Shown one piece after another: positions 1-12,134 of a stretch of 64,000 nucleotides of DNA (position 1 is its first letter; each line of letters begins with the position of its first letter). The notes beneath the pieces are model-generated. The model did no database searches, was not told the origin of the DNA, and saw nothing but the letters and a program-made list of their open reading frames with translations. The DNA is from Bactericera cockerelli (lineage: Eukaryota > Arthropoda > Insecta > Hemiptera > Triozidae): NCBI GenBank assembly GCA_024516035.1, contig CM044956.1, forward strand, positions 52,999,316 to 53,063,315. The letters run 5' to 3'. Position numbers and translations under genes: made by a program.

Positions 1-1769
1 CCTACTTTCCATCCTGTCTTCATAATAGAATTGCAGAGGTTTGAACTTGGGCACAGAGGTAGAATTTCTCTATATTCGTTCTGAGGCCTTGCATATGTTT
101 GTTTTGATGTTAAAAGCAGTATAAGCCTTGGTAAAATTATTAAATATTACTTACATGTTGCACTTCTTCTTAGAATGAAAGTATTTTTGACAACACTTTC
201 ATTTTGAGACCAAAAATCAGCATTCATTTTAAACGTGTAGGGTCTCAGTGGTCTGTGTTGCAGCTGGCACATCTCAAATAGTAAGCCACCTTTTTGGTAG
301 GGGACAAAGTGCCCGGTTCGATCGAGTATGGTTATTAAATTTGTTGGACCCTGGGGAGAAGTAAATGCCTAAAATATTATATCGTCTATCATAGAACCTG
401 AACATTTCTTGTGCTTCTGTTGTTTTACTCGAAAAGATTTTGCGAAAGTCGAAATTTTGCGCTCCACTTTCATTAGAGTCAACGGAAGTTACAAATAGGT
501 CTCCAGTGAATTCTGTGCGAGTATTCGGGTTCCATTACTATGCATCCAAGGAGCATGATTTACAGGAGGATCCTGCAACCCCATGAGACTGATACCATTC
601 TGCATGCTTGCTTATTACATAATGTACGCTGCACTTTAGATAAAACTACAACTCTCTCGCATCGCTATCTCCTGAGCGTCCTGGCTTCTGAAAGAAAAGA
701 ACTGGAGCACTATGAAGAGGAATTTAGCATTTTCTTTTATGTTGTGAACCCTTTTAGATTTTTTGTTCAATTTTATGACTAGTTCTTTTTACTAGTCTCA
801 TTTGACACAGCGCTTCATTCCTGGAAGATTACTATTGCGAGTAAACGCAAGTAGCTTCATGCGAGTGGATTATGTGTTGTAGTCAGTTCCAAATTATGGG
901 GTATGGAAAAATATGCAAAATCATCTTTGTAAGCAAAAAAATTGTATTACTTCCATGCAGTGAATAACGTCATTCTGATGTAATTTTTAGTGCTTTTATA
1001 TTCTAGGGTTCATATAGTTTTTGAACAAATCGTACGTTCATTGTGATCTTTATGTCATGTATTTGAAGACATAAAACTCTCTCGCCCGTGGGATCAACTA
1101 AAGCACCTCTGAACCACAGAAACTGGGTCCTCGACTTTATTGCGCGAAGGCGTCTAATGTTCAGCTAGTTTACCTGCGATGTCTCTTTAATTTAGTATAA
1201 CTTTTAATTAAAGTTCATGCATAAGGAAAGCTTGGCATTAAATTTTCCGCACAATGTTAGAAAGCCTGACCTTTACCTTCCTCTAATGGTTACACAGCTC
1301 TACAGGCGCGTGACTATGGAAGGGTTTTGTATTTGTGAGCTCTACTCATCCCTGAGTGTCTAAACTCGAAACATATATCTTGAGCTTCTATAATTTCAAG
1401 AAAAATTACGTCTTGAAATTTTTCAATAACACTTGCTGCACAAAAAGAGGTGAAATACTTCTTTTTGTGTCTTCACTGAGCATGAGTATTTCATTATTGT
1501 CTTTTCTTGCCTATGCATGCGATGTAAACTCACTAACAAACTATCCACATTATTTTTTTCCCTTGATTCCTAATTTCTATTCGTTTCTTTAATTCTTTTT
1601 TTCTGGCGGGTCATTCATGATTACATATATATTATGTCAAGACCATTGGTCAAAAAAACCTCAAACATCCTGGGCAGTGCATACATCATGAGTGTTTAAA
1701 CTTGCTGAGTCACCGAACAAATCCTAATGTGGTCGAACGTTGTTTAAGTTAAACAAGCAAACGAGAAGT
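1..1769. other. No supported gene
   Basis: AT-rich DNA. The frame at 540-782 (+) has DTILHACLLHNV, loosely like the C-terminal end of PIF/Harbinger transposases, but this is too short to call. Confidence 0.45.
1605..1652 (+). repeat. Short dispersed repeat, gcgggtcattcat type (copy 1)
   Basis: Begins gcgggtcattcatgatta and ends near agaccattggtca. Matches 6381-6427 (same strand) and 9079-9118 (opposite strand) over about 40-50 bases. It may be the end of a DNA element whose remainder I cannot define. Confidence 0.5.
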
Positions 1770-1944
1770 GTGCCTCGTTCTTGAAACATTCTCCACCCTC
1801 AAATTCCCGAATCTCCGCTTCAACCGTCACACAACGCACTCTGATTGGTTATTGCGTTCAAAACTAACCAATCAAAGAGCGTTTTGTGACAGTTCAAAGA
1901 GATAAGGTGATTATGAGAGTGGATAATGTTTCTGGAATAGGCAC
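1770..1944. mobile_element. 175-bp MITE-like foldback element with CCAAT boxes
   Basis: The left end gtgcctcgttcttgaaac pairs with the right end, which read in reverse complement gives gtgcctattccagaaac. Pairing continues inward with mismatches through cgtcacacaacgc (about 1824) and its partner gcgttttgtgacag. The centre carries two opposed ATTGGTT/AACCAAT motifs. No clear target duplication and no coding capacity. Confidence 0.6.
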
Positions 1945-4900
1945 TGGTATATTCAACCAGACATTGATGCTCGCCCTTCAATCACATTTGTTGTGTATGA
2001 TAACCTGAGCTTAGTTAATCCTAGTTAGCCCTCTTAAGCCATGCCTGTTTCGTCGACGCTCGACACTATTTTCATGCTGAATATCTCACAATACCTATAC
2101 CTACATAAAGTAGCTTTCTTGTAAAAAACAAATTTATGGTTTTCTGAAGCAAAAGGTTCCGTTGTTGGAATTTATTAAACGGGATATAAAGCACAACTGC
2201 TGGTCCCGCTGACCAAATGGGGTCAATGGAGTTCCATTGCACCTAATTGATCTATTGTTCTAAGTTTCCGACCGGTGGTGTATATTACCATTGCAGCGCG
2301 AGGTAGCTAACTAAAGTTAATTTGTTCCGAACTAACTTTAGTATTTATTACATTTTTCGAGCAGAGGGTTTTCTGCTGGAATAATGAATGATAAAATCTG
2401 TGTGACTTTGCTGATAGCATTATTAGCTTTTGTGAGTTTGACCAATTTACTCGTACCTTATTTAGTATTCCTCGTTCATATAGCAAAACAAAAGTTCTAA
2501 TCGTACCTTGAGTCTCAGCAATCAAGATATTTATCGATGCATATTTTTTTAAGCCATTGTTAAGAAAAGTTGATCAATTTCTAAATTCTGTCATCACCAA
2601 GTCCAAGTAAAGACATAGAATCTGTAAAGACAGTAATTTAAAGTAAAGACATATTTTAAAAGCCATCTTTTCTATTTCGATGAATCTACTTGATTTGAGA
2701 TAAATTAAAACTTACTGATCGCCACACATAAAAGAAAAATCATGAGAAAGTCTCAAAAATACAAGTTCATGATAGTTCCAGCACAGAAAAGGCCACCTGC
2801 CGTCAGCATTCCAATATCAAGGATTATGGAAAGCCATTAAACTTTTGTGTAGTCATAAGAAAGTTCCATCGGCTGTGAGCAAATAATTTATTTTCCGCAC
2901 TGCAAAATCTTAGAAATAAATTTTAATGTTCTTCCCGCTCTCTTCCACCAGTGTTGAACATCCTTAACCTATGCATTTTACGACTAGTATTGTTCGAATA
3001 GGTTTTATGATCTGTGAACTTCAACTGCTTTCTAAGATTACATTGGAAGTAATTCGATCATGCTTGGAGAAAAATGCACTTTCTTCCAATATTACAAGAA
3101 GTGCTAATGGTGTATCAGTTTCTGTCAGGACTTATCAAAAACAATATCCTATGAAGTGCAATATGGGATTCAACCTTTATGATGCAATCGATAAAAAGAA
3201 GAATGTGAAAAGGAATATGAGCATTGATGTGTCACTGCAGTAATTTAATCTTTTGGTGCCGGAATTTATGAGTATGGATCCTGAGAAATGCATAAAAAAA
3301 TTATGTCTAATTTTATTTTATTATGAGTTTTGAGGGTTGGAATAACATGTTTGTGTTGGGATGAAAATAAGGCTAATATAAATAGTGTCATTCACAATAA
3401 TTGTAAACTTATTATGATTAAAATAAATTATAAATTGTTAAAAAAATAAAATATTTTAATGATAATTATTATTATCATTGTACTTTCAATCATCCATATT
3501 GATTCAGTAAAAAACCAATAACGCAATTTCATAATAAACAATAAACAAAACGACTTCTTTGATAACACAACATTCATACAAATGAATCAATGGTGTCAAA
3601 CCAACACTTTTGCAATGACATCAACTTCAAGGAACTCTCATTCCATCCTAGTTGTTTCCCTCAAAACGTCACACAAAAGGTTTCCTAATGTTTACCTGCT
3701 GCAGCTGAAGCTGCACAGGAACTAAACCGTCACGCCACGGATGTTTACCACGTTTTGGTGAGGAAAACGAGCGCAGAAAGAACAATGGAAGAGAAACCTG
3801 TGTGAAACAAGGGAATAGAAACTCGGCGGAAACGGTAAAATGAAAAGAAAAGCACTCGAAAAGGAAGAGAGAAACACAAAAACTCGGAGATGACAAAAGC
3901 GGAGGTGAGAATGAAATGTTAACGAGTGTGGAGGTGCTTCGGGATGAGGAGTCGGGATGAGAATTGTTCATTGTGGCGGGTGGGAACACACTCATCCATT
4001 CTAACACTTCCATTTATTTCATCCATAATATAAAATGATTAAGAGATTAGATTTTAAGAATTTCAATAACACTATAATAATGACGATGCTCTATGCACTG
4101 AAATATTTCAAACCTCTTTATAGGGCAATTGGTCCATTTGATTAACACAATGATTTATGGTCGTATTTATGCGAAAGTCAACTAAAGAGGGTACGGGGAC
4201 TACCCTCGATCGAATCGGTGACCTCCTTAATGGGAAGGTAAGAATAAGGTCTGAAATATATAATTATCTGAAATAAACACACACAAATTTATTGAGTTAC
4301 TCGGGTGCCAATCACTGAATACTCTCAATTACACTATCAAAGAAACTGATTTTTTTACAAAGATTTTTTGCTGTCTAAATGTGAAATCAGATTTCCAATA
4401 CCAAGACGCCAGCCACTTTGGTATTTGGAAAAAAATCTGCTCGTGGAGTGGCGAGATTGATATTATAAACTTTATAGGTACGTGCAGAATCACAACTTCT
4501 CTCAAGTTTTGCCGCTTTGAAAAGTATCATTTTGCGTCGACCTTACCTTTCTTGTCTCCAAAACCAATGCATACGTCTCTGACAAATTCTAAATGGGATG
4601 TCATTCTTATTCCACCTCCTTCTTTTCCTTCTCCCTTCTTTCCTTCTCCACTCTTGCTCCCCCACTTCCTCAGTTTTCTCTACTACGCCTCCCACTCTCC
4701 TTCTCCATCTCCTACTCTCCTTACCTCCTTTATTTGACGTCTCCATTCAGAGCAAAGACATACTGATAGGTAGACATTTCAAGCGGGATTAAAAACTCTT
4801 CCGTTGAGATAGTAAAAAATATATTAGACTTTATTGCGGAGGTGAAGCAAATGGATTCTATTCACCTCTTCAGGGTCTCCAGGCAAAGCAAATGGCCTGA

Positions 4901-6380
4901 AACAAGTAGCTACTTGATTCTTTCGCTACAGCTTTTTTTCAATGGAAATGGGTGTAACATATTGTGTTATTAATCATTGGAAAGGCATACGGGATCTAAA
5001 TGAATTTATTCATGTATTTCATTAATATAAGTATTATTTATCAACTAATCATTTGATAACTAATTCATTACTTGTCGGTAAAATTAGGTGGTAGTATGTA
5101 GACATAGACACTGTGCATATGCATTATGCGGTGTGCATTTATTGAAATTAATTCCTTCTAGATTCCGACTTGATTCAAATATAACTTGTTTTAATGAACG
5201 AAACCCAGCCGGGATATCACAAGGTATTCTCTATCTGAGATTTTAACCACATAAGAATACGTCATGATATGGAATTGGTCCTAAATTGGGGACGTATAAT
5301 TTAGTTCTAGAAATAGGGACGTATTAGTTCTAGAAGGTCAGTATTTAGGTATTTTTTTTATATAAAAAAAAAATAGTTGCTACTTTCTTAATCTAAAAGC
5401 TAGATACAGACAGCTTCAGTCCTCTTCGGCAATAAGTTTTTAGTATCAGAACGCCTGATTAGTCTGCAATTTTCTCAGGGCTTTAGGACCAAAGAGGCCG
5501 TGAGAGCTGCTCTTCTTATTGATCGAATTTCTAATAATATAAGAATGGAGGGATTAATAATGCTTCAGTCAAATTCAGCATAGAGTTTCAGGAATTTTCA
5601 CAGCAGGGATGATTTTATGAGGGAAGCATTGGATATTCTAACATAACAATCAGTTATATTTGTCATTTTTTGCATCACAACGCACAAGTAAATTTAATAT
5701 TTTTGTATTAGAACAGTATTTCTTTAAACAAATGAATCGGTTTACTCTTCATTTTATTCTGGGTCCATATTTTAACTAAATTTACTCTAAGATGAACAAT
5801 AATTAAAAATCTAAACATTTGATTCAATAACTACTATTATTATTATATTGTATTGGGAAATCTGTGGTCGAGGGGAATACCAATCATTGACTCAAAGGTC
5901 GTGGTTTTTTAATCTCGGAAGTGGTCAATTTTTTGAACAGAGAAATTTCCTCTTCTGGACTGGTATGTTTGTAAGATTTCCTTTATCCAAGCAATGCTCA
6001 TGTGTAGTGCTAGGGTTGGTAAATTTTGAAAAGAATAGAAAATGGATCCCAAGAGCTACTATCCCATGAGAAAATATTATGAGAATTATTTGGAGGTTAG
6101 AAGAAAGACAAGATAGATAGATAATAAGAAAAAAGAGGTGGGTAGATGTAAGATTAAGTCCAAGGAGATACATAAAGTTTGCATATTATGATCCGAGATA
6201 AAGGAAATAAAGAAAAAGTAGAAGACTCAACTTTTTTTGTCTATCTATATAATATATGTTCAATTCTTTTTGCATGTCATAATATTTGTTGTTGATTGTT
6301 TTGGCATAACAATAAGTGTAAATAAAAAAATAAATGAAACCTATGGTAAAAACTTGAGTGACATTTTGTGACATTTTTAT
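1945..6380. other. No supported gene
   Basis: AT-rich intergenic DNA. Open frames at 2971-3243 (+, 90 codons) and 3669-4013 (-) show no recognisable domain. The CT-rich part near 4600-4730 explains the frames there. 5440-5580 (+) reads GFRTKEAVRAALLIDRISNN, faintly LINE-like. Confidence 0.5.
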
Positions 6381-6427
6381 GACGGGTCATTCATAATAAT
6401 TATAATATGTCGAGGCCATTGGTTAAA
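6381..6427 (+). repeat. Short dispersed repeat, gcgggtcattcat type (copy 2)
   Basis: Reads gacgggtcattcataataa, then ggccattggttaaaa. It is followed by an A-rich run that leads into a SINE-5S copy. Confidence 0.5.
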
Positions 6428-6502
6428 AAAAAAAAAAAACAAAACAAAAAAAAAGTGTTTTGAATGGAATACCGCGAAATATTCCAAATTTTTAGATAAA
6501 AT

Positions 6503-6715
6503 GAGCCAGGGTCGATGGCGCTTTGAATGCACCAGTTCTAGTAAGATCACCGAAGTAAATCAGCGTCCAGCGAGGTGAAGACTTCGTTGGCATTCTGGCC
6601 CAACCCAGGCTGGGTGAAGTTAATGTGGGTAGCAGGTTTGTAAGTTTCCTGCGAATGGAGGGTAAGATCCCCGTCGTGATTTGACCATGCAATTGAAAGC
6701 GACGTTAAACCAAAA
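6503..6715 (+). mobile_element. SINE-5S copy, internally deleted
   Basis: gagccagggtcgatggcgct, accgaagtaaatcagcgtcc, then the body from cccaggctgggtgaagttaa to gttgaaa-type tail (attgaaagcgacgttaaacc). Part of the 5S 3' region is deleted. Confidence 0.85.
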
Positions 6716-6956
6716 AGGAGAGAGAGAGAGGAAAAAAAAGATATAATTTTAGTGGTAAAACTGACATTACTCTAGCATTATTATTTAATCTTTTAAAATA
6801 CAATGATCCACTTGTTGTTAGAATGTCGTCTGTAGAGATCTATGATCCCAAACTTTCATTTGCTTAAACCCGAGCATAATATCATCCCTTAATTCGGTCC
6901 TCACTACCCGCAACACCTAACCATCATTACGGAGAAAATAAATAACTTTCGCACAA

Positions 6957-7520
6957 TCCTTCCTTCCCTTCTTACACTTTCATATTATTTCTTCTATTGT
7001 TCTTCTTTCTCCTTCTCCTCCTCACTCCTTCTTCTTTTCTCTTCTCCTTGTCTCTCCATTTCTTCCTTAATCTCCTTCTCATCCTCCGTTCATCATTACT
7101 TCTCCTACTGTTCCTCCTTCTCTTCTCCTTACCCTGCACTTCTTTATAAATCTCCTTCTTTGCCTCATTCTCTTCCTTTTCCTCCCTTTCCAACTTCCCC
7201 ATTTCTCTCCTTTTTCATCTCCCCTTCCTCCATTTCTTTCTTTATCTCCCTTCCCCTCTCTCCAGTATTTTTTCACATCCTCTTCCTCCCTCTCCTTCTC
7301 CTCCTATCCTCTCCTTCCATCGCCCTCCTCTCCTACTCTCGCTTCTTCCTTTTCTCCTTCTCCTCTTCTCTCTCATTCATCTCTCCTCTCCCTCCACTTC
7401 TTTCCTAATCTCCTACTCTTTCTCTCTCTCTCTCTGTGTCCTCTTCTCCTTTTCCTTCTCTCTCTCTCCTTCCTCTTCTCTTCTCCCTCCTTAATCTCCA
7501 TCCTTCTCTCACCATCATTC
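6957..7520 (+). repeat. Pyrimidine-rich (CT) tract
   Basis: About 560 bases of almost pure C/T. All open frames here are composition artefacts. Confidence 0.9.
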
Positions 7521-8707
7521 CTTCTACTCATTGTTCCAACGTCTTTATCGATGAGAAGATTTATTTGCACACTCCTCGGCTGTTGATAGGAGGCGGGATA
7601 TTAGGTTCCATAGAAGTAATATGCTGATGCTTAAGTTCAATATATTGGCTTTGTGTGTATGCTACTATACTGACAGATTATCTGCCTAGCTATTATCATA
7701 AGAGGCGAAACCGATATGAGAATGGTTCAAATGAGTCATCTGCAGATACAATACAATACATGATGGTTGTCGCGAATTTCTGACACTCCATAGACAGAAA
7801 TATTTTGTTACCCATGTCAATTTTAAGCAATATTACGTATATTATTTACTATCATCATTAAGAAAATGCTAATAATCTATTAATCAAAATGATAAAAATT
7901 AACAACTTGTTGTACCTGTTTCTAACTTTGTTGTAAAGAAAAAGGCAAAATAAAGTTGCTCATTCTTCTAATAAATCTTTTGTGGATTAGTCGTTGAAAC
8001 TGTTGGTCCATTGTGCAACAAGGATATGAAAGATTTTGTCAACCAAATTCGTGACTTTTAGGTTGAAGCATCGGGGGACCCTCGTTTTAAAACTATTTTT
8101 TTCAACGTTTGTCCATGGCTATACAAAGAAGCAATGTAACCTGTATAGAGGGTAAGTACATTACCTCCTTCTGATCATCTGATTGAAATGTTTTATTTTT
8201 TTTTTTGCCCGCAGCACGGGTGTATATTTACGAGCCTAGCTCTATTTACAAACAGAAAACAAATAACATGAATATATCACATAAGAAAGGTTTAAAAACA
8301 ATCATATCACAGTTATATATAAAAAAAAATTAATAGTGTAGTCATTATAATATAATAATGTCTCAGCTGAGTTTGTAGAAGTCTACAATCTATAATTTTA
8401 CCCTTATAGTTTATACATTATATACAAGTTATTATAACTTAATACAAAAAAAACATGTCCATATCTCTTGTTTTATTGCTTTCAAATTCGCAAAGTGAAC
8501 ATCCATCATGATAAAAAAAATACATCTCGGGAACGGTATGCTTCTACATGCAGCCGTTATAAATCCGCTAAACATACGAACTCAATAAACCCTCCAGAGA
8601 TAAACTCACACATCCTTCCTTCTCGCACGAAACACCTAACTCAATCCCAGGGCTTTTAGTTAACACGGTGTTGGAAATGAATTCGAAAAACAGAAACCTT
8701 CTTCCAC

Positions 8708-8833
8708 CCTCACACACCTCACCCATCCATCTGCCACACATCCAACCCATCCCTCACCCACACACCCAACCTATCCCTCACCCACATCTCGCCCATGCCT
8801 CACCCACACACCCCACCCATCCCTCACCACCCC
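8708..8833 (+). repeat. C-rich minisatellite, about 25-bp unit
   Basis: Irregular copies of catccctcacccacacaccc. The overlapping open frame (HPHTQPIPHPH) is a by-product. Confidence 0.85.
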
Positions 8834-9078
8834 TAGGTTTTGGCATCAACATTCAAGAAACACACAAGTATTTCCAAGAGATGGGAGAAAAAAAGATCCC
8901 TTGGGTGTAATCAGAGGAGGTTTCAAATTTCGAATGTGTGAAAGCTCAAATGCAGGCAGGACAGGTGAGGGAGGGGATGTTTAACCAGAATATTGTTTTG
9001 GTCGGGAGGGATTGAAAGTCAACCGAGCTCAAATGCTTTTTGATGTACTTGTGGAGCTTTTATTTTTTATTTCATTTG

Positions 9079-9118
9079 ACAAATGGTCTTTACATATAAT
9101 TTTTGAATGACCCGTCAG
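9079..9118 (-). repeat. Short dispersed repeat, gcgggtcattcat type (copy 3)
   Basis: The reverse complement reads tgacgggtcattcaaaaa, then aaagaccatttg, matching the copies at 1605 and 6381. It lies just before an intact SINE-B. Confidence 0.45.
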
Positions 9119-9140
9119 AAAAAAATTAAGAAACGATTAG

Positions 9141-9435
9141 GAGTAGTCACTGTGGCAGAGTGAGTTAGCGCGCTAGGCATCGCACACATGGTGACCTGGG
9201 TTCGATTCCCTGCGGGGGAGGATTTTTTCTGCTCTGTACTTGGATGTTCGGGGTCCACTCATACCTCGTGAGGAAAAATGAGTAGCTGCTTTGATGTGAA
9301 GCAGCGAGCAGTGGCAGAATCATAGGCAAAAAATATAATACAAGATATTGTAAATTAAAGTGGTAAAGTCCTATGATTCTGCGCTACCCACTAAAATTGT
9401 GACGTAATAACACAAAAAAAAGCATTTTTATCATT
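9141..9435 (+). mobile_element. SINE-B, full-length tRNA-derived SINE with 12-bp target duplication
   Basis: The tRNA-like head has an A-box region (gtggcagagtgagttagcgc) and a B box (ggttcgattcc). It is followed by a body with cctcgtgaggaaaaatgag and tgcgctacccactaaaattg. It is flanked by agaaacgattag at 9129-9140 and 9436-9447, a perfect duplication showing retrotransposition. Length is 295 bp, identical to the copy at 61178-61472. Confidence 0.88.
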
Positions 9436-9933
9436 AGAAACGATTAGAAATTAAGTTACATACCTATTATTTAAAATAATCTAAATATTCTTGTACTTTA
9501 AAAAAAGATTTTTTCCGTACTAAATCTTTTATGATCATTAGAAATTGTTTTTCGTTCATTTCTTTTAACCCTAATAGTAAAACATTAAATAATTTGGCTC
9601 TATTCAATAATAAAATTAAGCTTTTCTTAGTAGTCGTGAAATCAGGTACTTTGAGAAGAAATCGAAGTGGGAAATCGGTGAGGTGTGGTTTATGGAGATT
9701 GACCTAGTAAACCAACTGGTCCTTATTTTATGCTCTAAGCAAGCTATCTCCTCCTTTTTTTTTTTGAGGGGGAAAATCTTATAAGATTCCTTCAGCAAAG
9801 CTCTAGTGCTGGAGGATATGCGGGACTTGCCGACAGGGTATGGTGTGTCGCCCCTCTTGAAGGGCACCAATTATGCCGGCTCACCCGCTAAAAACCCCCC
9901 CGTTCTTCTTTAGTATTCCTGGAACAATGTTGG

Positions 9934-10265
9934 TATCTCCTCCTAGCTCTAAGCAAGCTATCTCCTCCTAGCTCTAAGTAAGCTATCTTCTCCTAGCTCT
10001 AAGTAGGCTATTTCCTCCTAGCTCTTAGCAAGCTATCTTCTCCTAGTTCTAAGTAGGCTGACTCCTCTTAGCTTCAAGCAGGCTATCTCCTTCTAGCTCT
10101 ACACAAACTATCTTCTCCTAGTTCTAAGCAGGCTGTCTCCTCTTAGCTTCAAGCAGGCTATCTCCTCTTAGCTCTCAGCAGGCTATCTCCTCCTAGCTCT
10201 AAGCAAGCTATCTCCTCCTAGCTCTAAGCAAGCTATCTCCTCCTAGCTCTAAGCAAGCTCTCTCT
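9934..10265 (+). repeat. Tandem array, 25-bp unit, about 13 copies
   Basis: The unit is agctctaagcaagctatc plus tcctcct, with variants. A single related copy (gctctaagcaagctatctcc) lies 200 bases upstream at 9734, possibly the seed. Confidence 0.92.
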
Positions 10266-10673
10266 TTTCTCTTCTCCTTCTGCTTTATTTTATCCAAACA
10301 TCATTATTAAAATGAATATAAATTTATAAAAAAAAAACCTCATAAAACTTGTTACTTACTATTTACTCTTTTTTAAAAGCGATTTAATAAGAGTAAATTA
10401 TTCAGTTTGCCCGCAGGAGTTCCAGGTTATATCCGGGAGGAAGAAATCTAGAAAGAGTGAGGGCCCCTTTTATAATTTATGCAACTTCACCCATTTCTCC
10501 CAGTCAACAGAAATATTCATAATTATAAAATTTAATTTAGAAACTAAAATAACCCGAAGTCATTCGCTTCTCCTGTTTGAACTTTCGCCAGAAGTCGGCG
10601 GAAATGTTGAACAATACAAGGTCATCCTAACTGGACTGCAGGTGCAGGTATGCTAAAGTTTTCTGTAGAGCGC

Positions 10674-10745
10674 GCGATTAGCTTAGTGGTAAGATACTAG
10701 CTTACCATGCGAAAGGTCATGAGTTCAACCCCCCAGGTTGCCCAA
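10674..10745 (+). other. tRNA-like sequence, Gly(ACC)-like, probably a pseudo-tRNA or SINE head
   Basis: ttagcttagtggtaagatac fits a D-arm/A box and gagttcaacccc a degenerate B box. The anticodon loop would be cttaccatg (ACC). The acceptor stem does not pair and the B box is altered, so it is unlikely to be a working tRNA gene. I see no second copy in this window. Confidence 0.45.
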
Positions 10746-10790
10746 GTACCTAGTTTGAATTTAAAGTTTGAATACAATAAATTATTGTAA

Positions 10791-10945
10791 ACGACCTCAG
10801 TAGCTTGAACGATAAGGCGATGAACTTGTAACCTGGAGGTCGGTGGTTTAAGTCACGGTTTCAGCGTGGATTTAGTAAAGAGAGTTTGAGTAGTTGTGAT
10901 ATCACGTAAGTAAGTGTTTAACACAAATATGATAACTAACTTTTT
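10791..10945 (+). mobile_element. SINE-A, tRNA-Thr(TGT)-like head
   Basis: The head reads cgacctcagtagcttgaacg, an anticodon loop cttgtaa (TGT) and a B-box region ggtggtttaagtc. The 3' part is gtttgagtagttgtgat to acacaaatatgataac, common to all copies. It follows a separate tRNA-like sequence at 10674. Confidence 0.85.
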
Positions 10946-10964
10946 TACAATTAGGTATTGTATC

Positions 10965-11133
10965 TAGGTGTTGTTAGGAATATCTTACGAGGCGCTCGTG
11001 TTGACCCAGCACCTTAATGGGAAGTATTGTGTTACTTCTCGCCCATACTAGGGGATGCGCAAGCTATAAAACAGACCACAAGCGTCTACAGAAGCTCCTG
11101 TTCCTTGGCTACGAAAAAAGTGTATGAAACGAA
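10965..11133 (+). repeat. Repeat-D copy next to the palindromic element
   Basis: gcgctcgtgttgacccagca through gctcctgttccttggctacg. It ends about 18 bases before the left end of the 2.1-kb palindrome, separated by an ATACAT-type run. Confidence 0.8.
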
Positions 11134-11150
11134 TACATATACATATACAT

Positions 11151-12020
11151 TAGACTGGTTTTAAAAAATCAATATCGGAATTTTTACAACGCTCAGGCAG
11201 AAATGAGTTCGGCTTTTGCAGAAATTGAGATAGACAAAATTTCAAGGCAATCAGAGTACGTTAACAGGACCCGCTCTGGCCTCAAAGTTTGGAAATTTGC
11301 CAAATTTTCGAGGTTGAGCAGACATTTTCGGCCATAACTCGAGAACGAAAAATCATACGAGCTTTAAAGATATATCAAATGAAAGACCATTTTGTTGGCT
11401 TTACTTTGTTGTATAATACTGGTTCCCGAAATCTTAATGGTTACTGACTAAATTAAGAATATGTAGTCGAAAACGGGCCAGGTACCCAAAGTAGAGCATC
11501 TAAGGCATGATAGGATAATGGGTGAAAATACTTATGATTTATAAAACTTTTACATATATATGTTACAAGATTAGTTTTGAATGATTTTTTGACACATTAT
11601 GAATCTATAAAAACCCGTTTTTACCTACTTGATAGTTCCTGACAGGTTAAGGCATGGCCAGAAAAACAAAATAATAATACAAACATGTTACGTCAAAGTT
11701 ATTCTCATTTTTTTATTGTAGAAATACAAAAATCTAAAATTAAAAGTACAAATAGGTAACATTTCGTCAAAAAAATACAAATTAAGCAGTAAAGCTGAAC
11801 TTATTTAGTTGGGAGAGGGGTAGAGAGGGAACTTTTTGAAGGATCAGGATAGAGTCTCCTACATTTACTCTCAACTTGTGGGATAAACTGTTTCTGACAT
11901 TCCTCTCTAGTTAGTAAGTCGCTGAAGTCACTCATCAACTTAACGCCTCTCTTGGCTGTGTCGTTTACAATTTTAAGTCCTTTCTGATAATAAGTGTTAC
12001 TATGCCAAATTTAGGGGTCT
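11151..12020 (+). repeat. Left arm of the 2.1-kb palindrome
   Basis: Pairs base for base with 12389-13289 when folded. The minus strand of about 11812-12005 carries the same C-terminal coding fragment that the right arm carries on the plus strand, followed outward by its 3' untranslated region and the terminal inverted repeat. Identity is high over long blocks, for example the segments around 11700-11780 and 12640-12720. Confidence 0.85.
11812..12005 (-). pseudogene. Inverted duplicate of the same C-terminal coding fragment
   Basis: Reverse complement reads the block corresponding to VNDTAKRG...LTREECQKQF...LYPDPSK of the right arm, with a few substitutions, and ends at a comparable stop. 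It is truncated where the left arm meets the loop. It supports the view that the palindrome joins two 3' ends of one element. Confidence 0.6.
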
Positions 12021-12134
12021 CGTGTTGACCCAGCACCTTAATGAGAAGTATTGTGTCACTTCTCGCCCATCAGAGGGGAGGCATACTACAACACAGACCA
12101 CAAGCGTCTACAGTAGCTCCTGTTTCATAGCTAT
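12019..12134 (+). repeat. Repeat-D copy in the loop of the palindrome
   Basis: 5'-truncated: ctcgtgttgacccagcacct to ctcctgtttcatagctat. Its left edge coincides with the end of the left arm and its right edge with the coding fragment. Confidence 0.8.

Noticed and set aside
540..782. PIF/Harbinger transposase C-terminus (ACLLHNV)
   Set aside because: Only a six- or seven-residue resemblance, with no upstream catalytic blocks or inverted ends seen.
5440..5580. LINE reverse transcriptase piece (GFRTKEAVRAALLIDRISNN)
   Set aside because: The resemblance to the QxGFR...A block is weak and no neighbouring motif supports it.
10674..10745. Functional tRNA-Gly gene
   Set aside because: The acceptor stem does not pair and the B box is degenerate.
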